The notes: generated by a model from the letters alone, not told the origin. A stretch of 64,000 bases of DNA from Microbacterium luteolum (GCF_039533965.1 NZ_BAAAUN010000001.1:2578950-2642949), one strand, 5' to 3'. Counted from the first letter of the stretch, positions 33,414 to 42,787 are shown. Made by a program: numbers and translations.

Positions 33414-35486
33414 TTATGCGCGACGACGACGGACCAGCAGGAGCCCACCCGCGGCGATGAGCGCGAGGGCGATGCTCGCGATGCCGGTCCACAGCACCGC
33501 ATCCGCTCCGGTCGCGGCGAGGCCGTCGCCACCGCCGGACTGTCCAGGACCTGTGCCAGGCCCTGGGGTGCCCGGGCCTGGGGTGCCCGGGACGGATGCG
33601 GCGGTGACCGTGAGGGTCACCTCCGCGCTGAGGTCGCCCTGCGCGAGGGTGACGGGGTAGGCGCCGGGAGCGACGCCCGGCACGCGGAGGATGTACGAGA
33701 CCTCTCCGTCGGCATTCGCGGTGACGGTGCCGACCTGGCTCCCGTCGAACGCCACGGCGACGTCCTGATCCGGTGTGAACCCGGTGCCGGTGAGCAGGAC
33801 ACCCGTCACGGCGAGCGCGTCTGTCGCGATGCTCGAGACGCCCAGCACCAGTTCCGGGTCGCTGGGGATCGGATCCTCGGTGACGGTCAGCGTCGCCTCG
33901 CCGAGGATGTCGCCCGGTGCCAGAGCCGCCATGATGCCTCCCCGCGGCGCGAAGCCGGGGCCCTGCACGAGCTGCACGGTGTGCACACCCGCGGCGACGT
34001 CGGCGACCGTGAACGATGCCGTGCCCGCCCCGGCCGACGAGGCCGTGAACATCGCGACCTGCGTGCCGTCGAACAGCACCCGCACCGGGACGTCGGCCGG
34101 AAGACCCTCGGCCGACAGCGAGATGCCGTCGGTCTCGAGCGCGCCGGTCGCGATCTCGGACGGGGTGAGCGTCACCTCGGCGGGATCGACCGGATCGGCG
34201 GTGACCACCACCGTGTCGGATGCCTCCCACGCTCCGCTCCGCAGCAGGATCGTGGACGTACCGGCGGCGATGCCCGCGCGAGCGACGGTGGTCGTCACTG
34301 CTCCGGATGCCGAGCTGGTGACCGTCGTGACGACGGCGCCGTCGAACAGGATCTCGACCGGAGCGTTCTCCGGGAATCCGGTTCCGGCGACCTGCACACC
34401 GGTGGCGGCCAGCGCGGACTGCGTGATCGATTCGGGCGTCACCACGACCTGCGGGTCGTAGACGACGGGATCGGCTTCCACGGTCAGCGCTGCCGACGCC
34501 GACCACGGCCCGCTGGTCAGGGCGATGGTGTGCGCGCCGGGCGCGACGGCCGACCGCGTCAGCGGGTAGGTGAGGGAGCCGTCGGCGCCGCTCGTGACCG
34601 TCGTCACGACCGCGCCGTCGAAGGCGATCTCGACGGGGGCGGATGCCGGGAAGCCGGCGCCTTCGACGACCACGCCGGCTCCCGCGAGCCGTGACACCGT
34701 CGCCGTGGACGGGTCGACGGATGCGGTCGGGTCGTACGTCGGATCGGCGATGATCGTGAGAGTCGTCTCCGCGGTGCGCGCACCGCTCGTGAACCGGGCC
34801 GAATGGGTGCCCACCGTGGCGTTCTGCCAGTAGAGGATCACCTCGACGCCCCCGTCCGCACCGGCGGTGCGTGTCGCCGCCTGCTGGCCGTCGATGAAGA
34901 GCGCGACGGTGCTGTCGGGCACGAACCCGCTGCCCGTGAAACGGACGACGCCGTTCGGGTCGGTGATCTGCGACAGCGTCGCCGGGTTCGGTGAGACGGC
35001 GATCCGCGGAGCGACTCCGTCGATCGCGGCCTCGTAGGTGAACTGCGTGCCCGTGCAGATCAGGCCCGCCCCGACGAGGTCCGCGGCGTTCGACCCCGAG
35101 TTCGTGACCGAGCCGTCGGCGTGGAAGGTGCCGCCGAGCCAGTACTCGGCCTGCGTGTCGGCGTCGATCTGATGCGTCCAGTGCGCCTGGAAGGAGCCGT
35201 CCGCGGCGATCGCCGTGTCGGGGATCTCGTTGAACGGCACCTGGAACGGGAAGGGCGGATTCACGCCGCAGAACGCCGTCGCCGAGGTGGTGACGTCGGT
35301 GACCTTCCCGTCCGTGACCGTGAGGGAGATGTCGTATCCGTGACTGTTCTCACCGACGTACACGCCGTCAGTGGTGGCTGCCTGGGCAGGGGCCGCGACG
35401 GCGACGGCGCTGAAGCCGACGGCGAGCGCGATGCCGGTCAGAGCCCCGAGGAGTCGCGTGAGGCGTGGTCGTAGCTGCGATGTCAT
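33414..35486 (-). CDS. Secreted Ig/IPT-repeat cell-wall protein with LAATG sorting signal
   Basis: 690 residues from MTSQLRPRLTRLLGALTG; AGGA lies eight bases before the ATG at 35486. Signal peptide with Ala cleavage site (AAPAQAATT, about residue 38). After an N-terminal domain of ~120 residues come five similar beta domains of about 95 residues, each with a G-G-FP..PVEI.FDGA core. A Pro/Gly-rich linker (PGTPGPGTPGPGTG) leads to LAATG, then a hydrophobic helix and the tail RRRRA. That is the sorting signal of class E sortase, encoded 10 kb away at 23587. Adhesin or surface-array role is an inference. Confidence 0.88.
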   Translation of the reverse strand: MTSQLRPRLTRLLGALTGIALAVGFSAVAVAAPAQAATTDGVYVGENSHGYDISLTVTDGKVTDVTTSATAFCGVNPPFPFQVPFNEIPDTAIAADGSFQAHWTHQIDADTQAEYWLGGTFHADGSVTNSGSNAADLVGAGLICTGTQFTYEAAIDGVAPRIAVSPNPATLSQITDPNGVVRFTGSGFVPDSTVALFIDGQQAATRTAGADGGVEVILYWQNATVGTHSARFTSGARTAETTLTIIADPTYDPTASVDPSTATVSRLAGAGVVVEGAGFPASAPVEIAFDGAVVTTVTSGADGSLTYPLTRSAVAPGAHTIALTSGPWSASAALTVEADPVVYDPQVVVTPESITQSALAATGVQVAGTGFPENAPVEILFDGAVVTTVTSSASGAVTTTVARAGIAAGTSTILLRSGAWEASDTVVVTADPVDPAEVTLTPSEIATGALETDGISLSAEGLPADVPVRVLFDGTQVAMFTASSAGAGTASFTVADVAAGVHTVQLVQGPGFAPRGGIMAALAPGDILGEATLTVTEDPIPSDPELVLGVSSIATDALAVTGVLLTGTGFTPDQDVAVAFDGSQVGTVTANADGEVSYILRVPGVAPGAYPVTLAQGDLSAEVTLTVTAASVPGTPGPGTPGPGTGPGQSGGGDGLAATGADAVLWTGIASIALALIAAGGLLLVRRRRA

Positions 35487-35653
35487 CAAGTGATTCCTGT
35501 ACCTGGGTGTGCGGACGCATTCAGGCACAGGCTATGAAGAGCTCACCGAGCGGCACATCCGTAGAAACACCGGGTTCCTCGATTGAATCGAGATAACGCC
35601 CCGATCACGCGTGGTTCCGGCTACTCTCGTCCTGTCTGGGGTGAGGGGGACGC

Positions 35654-38155
35654 ATGTTCATCGGGCGAGACGCCGAGCTCGCGCTGCTGCGCGCCCACCT
35701 GGATGCCGAATCGACGGCGGTCCCGCCGGTGGTGGTGGTCGAGGGCTCGATCGGCATCGGCAAGACCGCCCTGGTGAACGAGTTCCTGCGCGCCGGTCTC
35801 CGCGCCCGCGTCCTCTTCGCACGGCCGGACGAGGTGGCGACGAACATCCCGCTCGCCGGCATCCGTCCGATCGTCGAGGAGCTCCTCGATGACGACCTCC
35901 CCGTTCTGCTCGAGGAGAGCGCGCCGCGCGTGCTGCGACGCCGCATCCGCGAAGCCTTGACGTCCGAACCCAGCATCGTCGTGATCGATGATGCGCACTG
36001 GCTCGACGGGGAAGCCCTCGACGTGGTCGAGAGCCTGATCGCCGCGCCGGGCGTTTCGGCACTCGCCGTGCTGCTCTGCTTCCGCAGTGGAACCATCCCC
36101 GATTCGCTGCTGCGCGCGGTCGAGCGCGGCGGCGCCTCCCTGCAGCGGATCCGGCTCCGCCCTCTCGACTCCGCGGACGCGGCGACGATCCTCGGCGGGC
36201 ACGGTGTCGCCGACGACGCGCTCATCGACCTCGCCGGAGGGAATCCCCTGTTCCTCCGCCTCCTGGCCGAGTCCCAGGTCGCCGGAGCGGACCTCGTGGA
36301 TGCCGACGCCACGACGCCTCTGGAGATCGGCGACGCGCTGCGCGGCGAGCTGAGCGCGCTCGACCCGCCATCGCTCGCGCTTCTGTACGCTCTGGCTCTC
36401 ACGCCCGCGATCGCTCCCGCGACCGTGAGCGAGGTCGCGGGAACGGATGCCGCGTCCCTCGCCGTCGCCACCGAGCACCTCGCCCGGCGCGGCCTCATCG
36501 ACGCGGACGAGCTGCGGATCGTGCATCCGTTCATCCGCGCCGCCGCCTACCGGCACATGCGGCCTGCTCGCCGTCGCCGTGCCCACCGCATCGCGGCGCA
36601 GCACTCCGCCGACATCCTCGAGCGGGCGTCGCACCTGCAGCACGTCGGATCGCACCTCACCGCCGAGGAGGTCGAGACGATCATCCGGGCCGCCGAGATC
36701 GTCTCCGCCACCTCTCCGCAGAGCAGCATCGCCCTGCTCACGCGCACCCGCCGGATCCCGCATCGCGAGAGGGATCTGCTGCTCGCCCGCGCCCTCCTGC
36801 TCGACGGCCGGCCGGTCGATGCGGAGGAGCTGCTGCGCGACGTGCATGCGGTCGGAACACCGCGTGGTGAGGGGCTCGCTCTGCTGCTGCAGTCGCTGCG
36901 CATCCAGAGCCGGCCCGATGAGGCGTTCGAACTCGTCCGCGAAGCGGGAGCTGCGCGGCTCGAACCGGAGGTGATCGTGGAGCTCGCGACCCTCGCGGTT
37001 ATGCACGACGGCGATGCCGAGCTCGACTCGCGCACCTGGCTGGACGACGACGACGCCCGCCCGGGTCACGCGATGGCCCTCGCCGGCCTGCGCGCGCTCT
37101 CGCATCTGCGGGTCGGGGATCTGGAGCGCGGACGCGCCGCCTATCTCGTCGCCAAGGCGGGGTTCGAGTCGCTCACCGCATCGGAGCTGCTGCCGGTGAT
37201 CGACGTCGTCACCGCGATGGGGTGGTGCGCGCACTTCCTCGCCGACTTCGACGACGGCGTGCGACTGGTGGAGCGCGCCATCCGCCTTGCCGAGTCGCGC
37301 GGACGCTTCCATGTGCTGCCGCACCTCTACATGATCCTCTCGTTCCTCTACATCCCCCTCGATCGGTGCGAGGAGGCCGAAGAGCTCAGCGCGCTCGCGA
37401 TCACCGCGGCGGAGAAGTACAACTGGCCCGACGCGGTCCCGCTCGCGCTCACGGCGAGCATCGTCGCCGCTCCCGGCAGGGTCGACGCCGAGGAGTTCGT
37501 CGCGCGGTACCGACGCCTCGTCGACGCGGGTCTCCCGCAGATCGGATGGTGGCGACGCATCGTCCGCCTCTTCGTCGCTCGCGCGTCGATCGCGCTCGGG
37601 TTGCCCGCCGAGCTCGCCGATCTCGCGATCGACCGCAACGACATCTTCGCCTCGCAGAAGCACATCGGCCTCGGTGAGATGGCTCTGGCCGCGGGTGACC
37701 TGCCGCAGGCTCTGCAGCATGCCGAAGCGGCGATCGCCTGGGGCGAGCAGGCGGAGCACACGTCACAGGCCGGGCACGGCACGATGTTCCGCGCCCGGGT
37801 GGAACTCGCTCAAGGCCGTGTCGACGACGCGCTCGACGACGCCCGTCGAGCGATCGGACTGTTCGAGCAGTCGGGGTCGGTGCTCTACCGTCGCTTCGCG
37901 GAGGCCACGGTGGCACAGCTGGAGGCGACTGCCGCGGAGGCAGGACCGCTCGACGTGCTCACCCCTCGCGAGCTCGATGTGGCGGAGCTCGTGGCCGAGG
38001 GGCACACCAACCGGGCGATCGCCGAGCGCCTCTACCTCAGCCCGCGCACCGTCGAGAGCCATGTCGCGCGGATCCTGCAGAAGACAGGCCTCCGCTCCCG
38101 GGCCGGCATCGCCAGACACCTGGACACCGCGATGCGGCAGCCGCGGCGGTCGTAG
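35654..38155 (+). CDS. Large LuxR-family (LAL-type) ATP-binding regulator
   Basis: 833 residues starting MFIGRDAELALLRAHLDAES, with GAGGGGG before the ATG. AAA-type ATPase module: Walker A GSIGIGKTAL at 31-40 and Walker B IVVIDDAHWLDG (about 110-121). A long helical TPR-like middle (about 350-740) is followed by a LuxR HTH at the C-terminus (LTPRELDVAELVAEGHTNRA, then RTVESHVARIL). These MalT-like regulators bind an inducer and often control antibiotic or sugar genes. No target is adjacent. The upstream -10 TACTCT is at 35622-35627. Confidence 0.92.
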   Translation: MFIGRDAELALLRAHLDAESTAVPPVVVVEGSIGIGKTALVNEFLRAGLRARVLFARPDEVATNIPLAGIRPIVEELLDDDLPVLLEESAPRVLRRRIREALTSEPSIVVIDDAHWLDGEALDVVESLIAAPGVSALAVLLCFRSGTIPDSLLRAVERGGASLQRIRLRPLDSADAATILGGHGVADDALIDLAGGNPLFLRLLAESQVAGADLVDADATTPLEIGDALRGELSALDPPSLALLYALALTPAIAPATVSEVAGTDAASLAVATEHLARRGLIDADELRIVHPFIRAAAYRHMRPARRRRAHRIAAQHSADILERASHLQHVGSHLTAEEVETIIRAAEIVSATSPQSSIALLTRTRRIPHRERDLLLARALLLDGRPVDAEELLRDVHAVGTPRGEGLALLLQSLRIQSRPDEAFELVREAGAARLEPEVIVELATLAVMHDGDAELDSRTWLDDDDARPGHAMALAGLRALSHLRVGDLERGRAAYLVAKAGFESLTASELLPVIDVVTAMGWCAHFLADFDDGVRLVERAIRLAESRGRFHVLPHLYMILSFLYIPLDRCEEAEELSALAITAAEKYNWPDAVPLALTASIVAAPGRVDAEEFVARYRRLVDAGLPQIGWWRRIVRLFVARASIALGLPAELADLAIDRNDIFASQKHIGLGEMALAAGDLPQALQHAEAAIAWGEQAEHTSQAGHGTMFRARVELAQGRVDDALDDARRAIGLFEQSGSVLYRRFAEATVAQLEATAAEAGPLDVLTPRELDVAELVAEGHTNRAIAERLYLSPRTVESHVARILQKTGLRSRAGIARHLDTAMRQPRRS

Positions 38156-38220
38156 GACGGGGAGCCCGCCATCCGTCAAGCCTCTGTGCGGGCGTGGTGT
38201 CGGAGCGCAGACTGCTCGAC

Positions 38221-38697
38221 ATGGCGGAGCACACACCCGACGGACATCACATCATCGTCGACGGCGGTCGCTGGCGCACGACCGATCCGTCCATCCCCGA
38301 CACCTTCCGCCAAGAGCTCGTCGACGAGCTGATGGCGGCCCGCCGCGCGGTGAAGGCCGACGAGCCGGACGCACGACGGCGGGTGCACGATGCGAAGACA
38401 GCCCTCGGCGAGCGCGGCGAACCCTGGTGGGAAGAACCGACGGATGCCGCGTTCGCGGGGCGTGCCGCGGCCGCCATGCGCGCCCTCGTCCGCAAGCGCA
38501 GCGCATCGTCGATCTGTCCGAGCGACGTGGCGCGCGCGATCGGCGGCGCATCCTGGCGCGCACGCATGGACGATGTCCGACGGGTGGCCGCCGAGCTCGC
38601 CGGCCGCGACGAGATCGTCGTGACGCAGAAGGGCGAGGCTGTGCGGATCGAGGAGGCCCGCGGTCCGGTGCGGATCATCCGCGGCCCTGCGCTCTGA
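38221..38697 (+). CDS. DUF3253-family protein
   Basis: 158 residues from the ATG at 38221; a GTG at 38194 would add nine residues and cannot be excluded. The N-terminal half (about 1-65) is HHIIVDGGRWRTTDPSIPD followed by a charged helix. The C-terminal half is a DUF3253-like winged helix with SSICPSDVARAIGG and WRARMDDVRRVAAEL, ending in VTQKGEAVRIEEARGPVRI. DUF3253 proteins have no known biochemical role; the fold suggests nucleic-acid binding. Confidence 0.75.
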   Translation: MAEHTPDGHHIIVDGGRWRTTDPSIPDTFRQELVDELMAARRAVKADEPDARRRVHDAKTALGERGEPWWEEPTDAAFAGRAAAAMRALVRKRSASSICPSDVARAIGGASWRARMDDVRRVAAELAGRDEIVVTQKGEAVRIEEARGPVRIIRGPAL

Positions 38698-38705
38698 AGC
38701 GAGTT

Positions 38706-38733
38706 GTTAACAGAGTTGTTAACACCTGTGGAT
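38706..38733 (+). repeat. oriC-like GTTAAC pair with DnaA-box-like TGTGGAT
   Basis: GTTAAC at 38706-38711 and 38718-38723, then three bases and TGTGGAT at 38727-38733. The oriC region has the same module (GTTAAC at 51454 and 51471, three bases, TGTGGAT at 51480), with 14 of 16 bases matching over the second GTTAAC and box. It sits just beyond the tRNA-Ala 3' end. Confidence 0.55.
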
Positions 38734-38743
38734 GGAAGAAGTG

Positions 38744-38816
38744 TGGAGCCTAGGAGATTCGAACTCCTGACATCCTGCTTGCAAAGCAGGCGCTCTACCA
38801 ACTGAGCTAAGGCCCC
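38744..38816 (-). tRNA. tRNA-Ala (anticodon TGC)
   Basis: Minus strand begins GGGGCCTTAGCTCAGTTGG and ends GGCTCC plus discriminator A; the anticodon loop CTTTGCAAG gives anticodon TGC. Cloverleaf stems and the TTCGAATC T-loop are intact. 73 nt, CCA not encoded. It is 28 bases from tRNA-Ile, the usual actinobacterial pair near gyrA. Confidence 0.96.
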
Positions 38817-38843
38817 GTGAGGGTGTTTCTTGAATTGAAAGGG

Positions 38844-38917
38844 TGGGGCTACCAGGACTTGAACCTGGGACCTCTTCATTATCAGTGAAGCGCTCTAACC
38901 GCCTGAGCTATAGCCCC
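38844..38917 (-). tRNA. tRNA-Ile (anticodon GAT)
   Basis: Minus strand starts GGGGCTATAGCTCAGGCGG and ends with acceptor strand TAGCCCC plus A. The anticodon loop CTGATAA gives GAT, for isoleucine. The T-arm CAGGTTCAAGTCCTG is intact; 74 nt, no encoded CCA. Transcribed just before tRNA-Ala in the same direction. Confidence 0.96.
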
Positions 38918-39004
38918 GTCAACCTCCAAGACTTTACCGGAGAAAGACGGAAAATCCGAATCGAGCGCGGGGCCGCCCTGGGGAGGCCCCTCGATCGAGC
39001 TAGA

Positions 39005-39925
39005 TCAGTTCCCGGGGCGGATGGTCACGCTCCCGGCCGACAGGGTGACATCGATCATCCGGCGGTCGCTGCCGGACTGGTCCACCTTCACGTCGAGGGA
39101 ACCGGCGCTGACGTCCTGGGTGATGGCGTAGCCGACATCGGGCACCGTCAGATCCAGCGACCCTGCGCTCACGTCGACGGTCGTCTGCGAGGGCGGGGTG
39201 CCGGTGAGCTCGACATCGAGCGATCCTGCCGAGACGCCGAGAACGGCCTGCTGCACACCGTCGAGCGTGACGTCCGCTCGGCCGGCGCTCATGTCGACGT
39301 CGATGCCCGTGGCCTCGCCCTCGACATCGATCGAGCCCGCGTTCACGTCGATTCCCAGGTCTCCGAATGCTCCCTTGACGTCGAGGCTGCCGGAGTTCAC
39401 CGTGAAGTCGCCGTCCAGCTGCTCACCGCGGAGCGCCTCCGGAAGGGTCAGCACGGCGATCTCCTCGTCGCCGAACCAAGTGCCGAACCACCATCCCCAC
39501 CGGGACTCCGGACTGCGCACGACGAGCTCATCACCCTCTCGCTCGAAGGTCCACGCCGGCCCACGCCCGTTCGTGATCGACAGCTCGGCCTCGTCGACGT
39601 CGCCGAACTCGATCCGAGTGCTGCTCGCGTTGACGTCGAGGTCGACGGAGTCGATCCCCTCCACGTCGACGGTCTGCACGGAATCCGGTCGACTCGCGTT
39701 GCTCAGGTCGCCCGTCGCGGCGAACGCCGCCGTACCGCCTGCGCCGAGGAGGGCGAATCCGCCGACGACGGCAGTGACCGTCAGGATCGCCGTGCTTCCG
39801 GGCGACCGACCTGACTCGGGTGTCGCCGACGGTACCTCGATCGGCGCCGGGGCCTGGGGCGCGGAGGCCTCCGGGGGAGTGAGCGGGGTGTGCCCGCCCG
39901 TGAGGTCGTTCTCTTCGTTCGTCAT
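39005..39925 (-). CDS. DUF4097-family beta-strand repeat membrane protein
   Basis: 306 residues. A Pro/Ala-rich cytoplasmic N-terminus, a membrane helix at about 44-68 (TAILTVTAVVGGFALLGAGG), and an external right-handed beta repeat (about 85-306) with recurring DVSAGSLDL/VSAGSLDVE/NAGSIDVE units. These proteins accompany LiaRS/PspC-like envelope-stress systems; here the gene is directly upstream of nothing and downstream of the LuxR regulator, whose stop overlaps its start. Likely a stress-response surface protein; precise role unknown. Confidence 0.85.
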   Translation of the reverse strand: MTNEENDLTGGHTPLTPPEASAPQAPAPIEVPSATPESGRSPGSTAILTVTAVVGGFALLGAGGTAAFAATGDLSNASRPDSVQTVDVEGIDSVDLDVNASSTRIEFGDVDEAELSITNGRGPAWTFEREGDELVVRSPESRWGWWFGTWFGDEEIAVLTLPEALRGEQLDGDFTVNSGSLDVKGAFGDLGIDVNAGSIDVEGEATGIDVDMSAGRADVTLDGVQQAVLGVSAGSLDVELTGTPPSQTTVDVSAGSLDLTVPDVGYAITQDVSAGSLDVKVDQSGSDRRMIDVTLSAGSVTIRPGN

Positions 39926-40611
39926 CGTGCCACTCCTGTCGGGCCGGCCGGAGGCACGGGGCCGCCGGTGTTCTCGATGTGGGCGAGGGCGGCGAGCACG
40001 CGACGGTTTCCCGATTCGCCCTGCTCGAAGCCCAGCTTCTGGAAGATGGAGGTGATGTGCTTCTCCACACTCGCCTCCGAGAGGAAGAGGAGCCCGGCGA
40101 TCGCCTGGTTCGACTTGCCCTCTGCGATCAGTGCCAGCACGGTGCGCTCGCGCTCGGTGAGCCGCAGCATCCGGTCGTCGCGGTTCCTCCGCGTGAGCAG
40201 CTGCGCCACGACCTCGGGGTCGAGCACGGTCGCGCCCTCGGAGATGCGCTGCACCGACGCGAGGAACTCGGCCACGTCGGCGACCCGGTCCTTGAGCAGG
40301 TAGCCGAGCGGGCCGCCCTGCGCCGCGATCAGGTCGGACGCGTAGCGCTCCTCGACGTACTGCGAGAGCACGAGGATCGCGAGCGACGGATGCGTGGACC
40401 GCAGGCCGAGCGCCGCGCGGATGCCCTCATCGGTGAATGTCGGGGGCAGCCGCACATCGAGGATGCAGAGCTCCGGGTCGGTCGACTCCACCGCGTCGGC
40501 GAGGCCGACGGTGTCGGGGAGTGCTGAGACCACCTCGTGGCCGGCGTCTTCGAGGAGACGGACCAGACCCTCGCGCAGCAGGACGGAGTCCTCGCAGATC
40601 AGGATGCGCAT
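39922..40611 (-). CDS. LuxR-type response regulator
   Basis: 229 residues. Receiver domain with E7-D8 and phosphoacceptor D52 in ELCILDVRLPP, and GYLLKDRVAD with the conserved Lys. C-terminal HTH with LTERERTVLALIAEGKSNQA and ASVEKHITSIFQKLG. It overlaps the kinase stop by about 13 bp and the DUF4097 start by 4 bp, so kinase, regulator and DUF4097 protein form one coupled envelope-stress operon. Confidence 0.94.
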   Translation of the reverse strand: MRILICEDSVLLREGLVRLLEDAGHEVVSALPDTVGLADAVESTDPELCILDVRLPPTFTDEGIRAALGLRSTHPSLAILVLSQYVEERYASDLIAAQGGPLGYLLKDRVADVAEFLASVQRISEGATVLDPEVVAQLLTRRNRDDRMLRLTERERTVLALIAEGKSNQAIAGLLFLSEASVEKHITSIFQKLGFEQGESGNRRVLAALAHIENTGGPVPPAGPTGVAR

Positions 40612-41867
40612 GGCACGTTCACCTCCAGCGACGTCGGTCCGCCGAGCGGGCTGTCGAGACGGAAGGTCCCGCCGGCCGCGAGGACGCGATTCGCGATGCC
40701 GTCGAGCCCGCCGCCGGGCTGCACCTGCGCGCCGCCCATGCCGTTGTCCTCGACGCGGGCCCAGAGGGTGTTCCCCTCACGGAGCCGCACGATCACCCGC
40801 GCCTCACTGGCGCGAGAGTGCTTGGCCGCGTTGGTGAGCGACTCGGCGATCGCGAAGTACACGGCGGCCTCGGCCTCTCGGCTGCACCGGCCGTCCATGC
40901 GCACGTCGAGGTGCACGGGGATGTGCGACCGGCCGGCGAGGGCCGAGAGGGCCGCATCCAGTCCGCGGTCGTCCAGGACCGAGGCGTGGATGCCGCGGGC
41001 CAGCTGACGCAGCTCGGTGATGGCGGCCTTGGTGGAGGTGTGCGCCTCGGCGATCAGCTCCTTCGCGGCATCCGGATCGTTGTCGATCTTCTGCTGCGCG
41101 AGACCGAGCGTCATGCCGACCGACACCAGCCGAGGCTGGACGCCGTCGTGCAGATCGCGTTCGATGCGGGTGCGCTCGACATCCGCCGCTCGCACCGCGC
41201 CTTCGCGCTGTGCGGTCGTGGTGCGGACACGCTCGGTGAGCTCGGCCTCGCGGCTGCGGATCACGATCGCGAGCGACAGCGTGCGGTGCAGGAGTGCGAG
41301 ACAGAAGATCCCGAAGGCGGACGCCGCGATGCCGAGGATCCCGACCAGCGGTGCCCACTCGACGGCGATTCCGGTGCCGCCGAATGGGCCCATGACGGAC
41401 TCGGCGTCGGTGAGCGGCGCGAACGAGATGAAGATCGACCAGATGAGGGCCCAGAAGAGCCGGAGCACGACGAAGCCGAGGATGGCCGCGATCGCGAAGT
41501 TCGCGACGGCGCGCCACATCCGTCCGTCGATGGCCTGGCGTCCGAGCGACCGGAGCCAGCCGCCGAAGCCGGGGCGATCGCGCTGTCGCAGTCGGAGCGG
41601 TGCGATCGGGGTGCGGTACAGCGCGCCGACCCGGGCGACCTCGAACCAGCCGACGCCGAACAGAGCGTAGACCAGACCGACGAGCAGGATGATGCCGATG
41701 CCGAACGCGAAGAGAAGACCCAGACCGGTTCCGAGGAGCCCGCCGAGCGTGGTGAAGATGATGCCGCCGAGGACCCCGACGCCTGCGAGGTGCAGGACGG
41801 TGAGGAAGATGCGCAGCGGTGGCTTCACGGCCGCGGCCTGCGGCGGAGGCGCAGTGTGTGTCGTCAT
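40599..41867 (-). CDS. Sensor histidine kinase with actinobacterial sensor membrane domain
   Basis: 422 residues. The N-terminal domain has four to five membrane helices (about 20-70, 122-150, 172-202) with a short extracytoplasmic loop, matching the PF13796-type sensor. The HisKA_3 phosphoacceptor is H240 in ERTRIERDLHDGVQPRLVSV; the HATPase domain includes IAESLTNAAKHSRA and GGGLDGIANRV. Partner of the overlapping regulator. The signal is probably envelope stress, inferred from the DUF4097 neighbour. Confidence 0.93.
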   Translation of the reverse strand: MTTHTAPPPQAAAVKPPLRIFLTVLHLAGVGVLGGIIFTTLGGLLGTGLGLLFAFGIGIILLVGLVYALFGVGWFEVARVGALYRTPIAPLRLRQRDRPGFGGWLRSLGRQAIDGRMWRAVANFAIAAILGFVVLRLFWALIWSIFISFAPLTDAESVMGPFGGTGIAVEWAPLVGILGIAASAFGIFCLALLHRTLSLAIVIRSREAELTERVRTTTAQREGAVRAADVERTRIERDLHDGVQPRLVSVGMTLGLAQQKIDNDPDAAKELIAEAHTSTKAAITELRQLARGIHASVLDDRGLDAALSALAGRSHIPVHLDVRMDGRCSREAEAAVYFAIAESLTNAAKHSRASEARVIVRLREGNTLWARVEDNGMGGAQVQPGGGLDGIANRVLAAGGTFRLDSPLGGPTSLEVNVPCAS

Positions 41868-41988
41868 GGTTCCAAGGTACGGGCGCGGTCATCCGGCCGA
41901 CACCGAGGCATCCGGACTCCCGTCTTCGGGTTTTCCGTAGCCGCCGGTCGGGCTGTCCGCCGGGAGTGGAGTCTGATTCACTGAGGCC

Positions 41989-42699
41989 ATGACCGTTCAT
42001 CAGGATGAACCGCACGCGGCGGGGATCGGCCAGCGACTGAATTGGCTCCGCGCCGGGGTGCTCGGGGCGAACGACGGCATCGTCTCGGTCGCGGCGCTGG
42101 TCGTGGGTGTGGCCGGCGCGACGACCGACAATGCCGCCCTGCTCACCGCCGGACTCGCCGGGCTCGTCGGCGGCGCGGTCTCCATGGCTCTCGGCGAGTA
42201 CGTCTCGGTGAGCAGCCAGCGCGACAGCGAACGCGCACTCATCGCGAAGGAGCGCGAGGAGCTGCGCACGATGCCCGTCGAAGAGCTCGCCGAGCTCACG
42301 GCCCTCTACCGTGATCGCGGGCTCAGCGATGAGACGGCGCAGAAGGTCGCGGAGGAGCTCACCGCGCACGATGCGCTCTCGGCGCACCTCGAGGTCGAGC
42401 TGGGGATCGATCAGGACGACCTCGTGAACCCCTGGCATGCAGCCCTGTCGTCAGCCGTCGCCTTCACTCTGGGCGCGCTGCTGCCGCTGCTCGCCATCCT
42501 GCTGCCCCCGCCGGAGTGGCGCGTTCCGGTGACGTTCGCCGCCGTGCTGCTCGCCCTCGCAGCGACGGGCGCGGTCGGAGCCGTCATCGGCGGTTCCGCG
42601 CCGGTCCGGGCATCCGTCCGCCTGGTCGTCGGCGGCGCCCTCGCCCTGGTCGCGACCTGGCTGATCGGCACGCTGCTCGGCACGACCGGCATCGTCTAG
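41989..42699 (+). CDS. VIT1/CCC1-family (Fe/Mn) transporter
   Basis: 236 residues with five membrane helices and a cytoplasmic helix-rich insertion (about 75-135). The first helix region NWLRAGVLGANDGIVSVAALVVGVAG and the GGAVSMALGEYVSVSSQRDSE motif with metal-binding Glu are the VIT1/CCC1 signature. Acidic residues in the ERALIAKEREEL segment form the cytoplasmic metal-binding part. It exports or sequesters iron or manganese across the membrane. Confidence 0.94.
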   Translation: MTVHQDEPHAAGIGQRLNWLRAGVLGANDGIVSVAALVVGVAGATTDNAALLTAGLAGLVGGAVSMALGEYVSVSSQRDSERALIAKEREELRTMPVEELAELTALYRDRGLSDETAQKVAEELTAHDALSAHLEVELGIDQDDLVNPWHAALSSAVAFTLGALLPLLAILLPPPEWRVPVTFAAVLLALAATGAVGAVIGGSAPVRASVRLVVGGALALVATWLIGTLLGTTGIV

Positions 42700-42705
42700 G
42701 AACGC

Positions 42706-42739
42706 GAAAGGGGCGGATGCCGTGGCATCCGCCCCTTTC
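42706..42739 (+). terminator. Strong terminator after the VIT1-type gene
   Basis: Perfect 16-bp stem GAAAGGGGCGGATGCC and complement with a two-base loop, right after the stop, with A and T runs at the stem base for both directions. It also serves the convergent DUF3566-gyrA operon. Confidence 0.85.
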
Positions 42740-42743
42740 GACT

Positions 42744-42786
42744 CGGGATCCCTGAGCCTGTCGAAGCGCCCTGAGCCCGTCGAAGC
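42744..42786 (-). repeat. Two tandem copies of the dispersed repeat
   Basis: GGATCCCTGAGCCTGTCGAA at 42747-42766 and CCTGAGCCCGTCGAAGCG at 42770-42787, in direct orientation just before the DUF3566 stop. Confidence 0.65.
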
Positions 42787-42787
42787 G

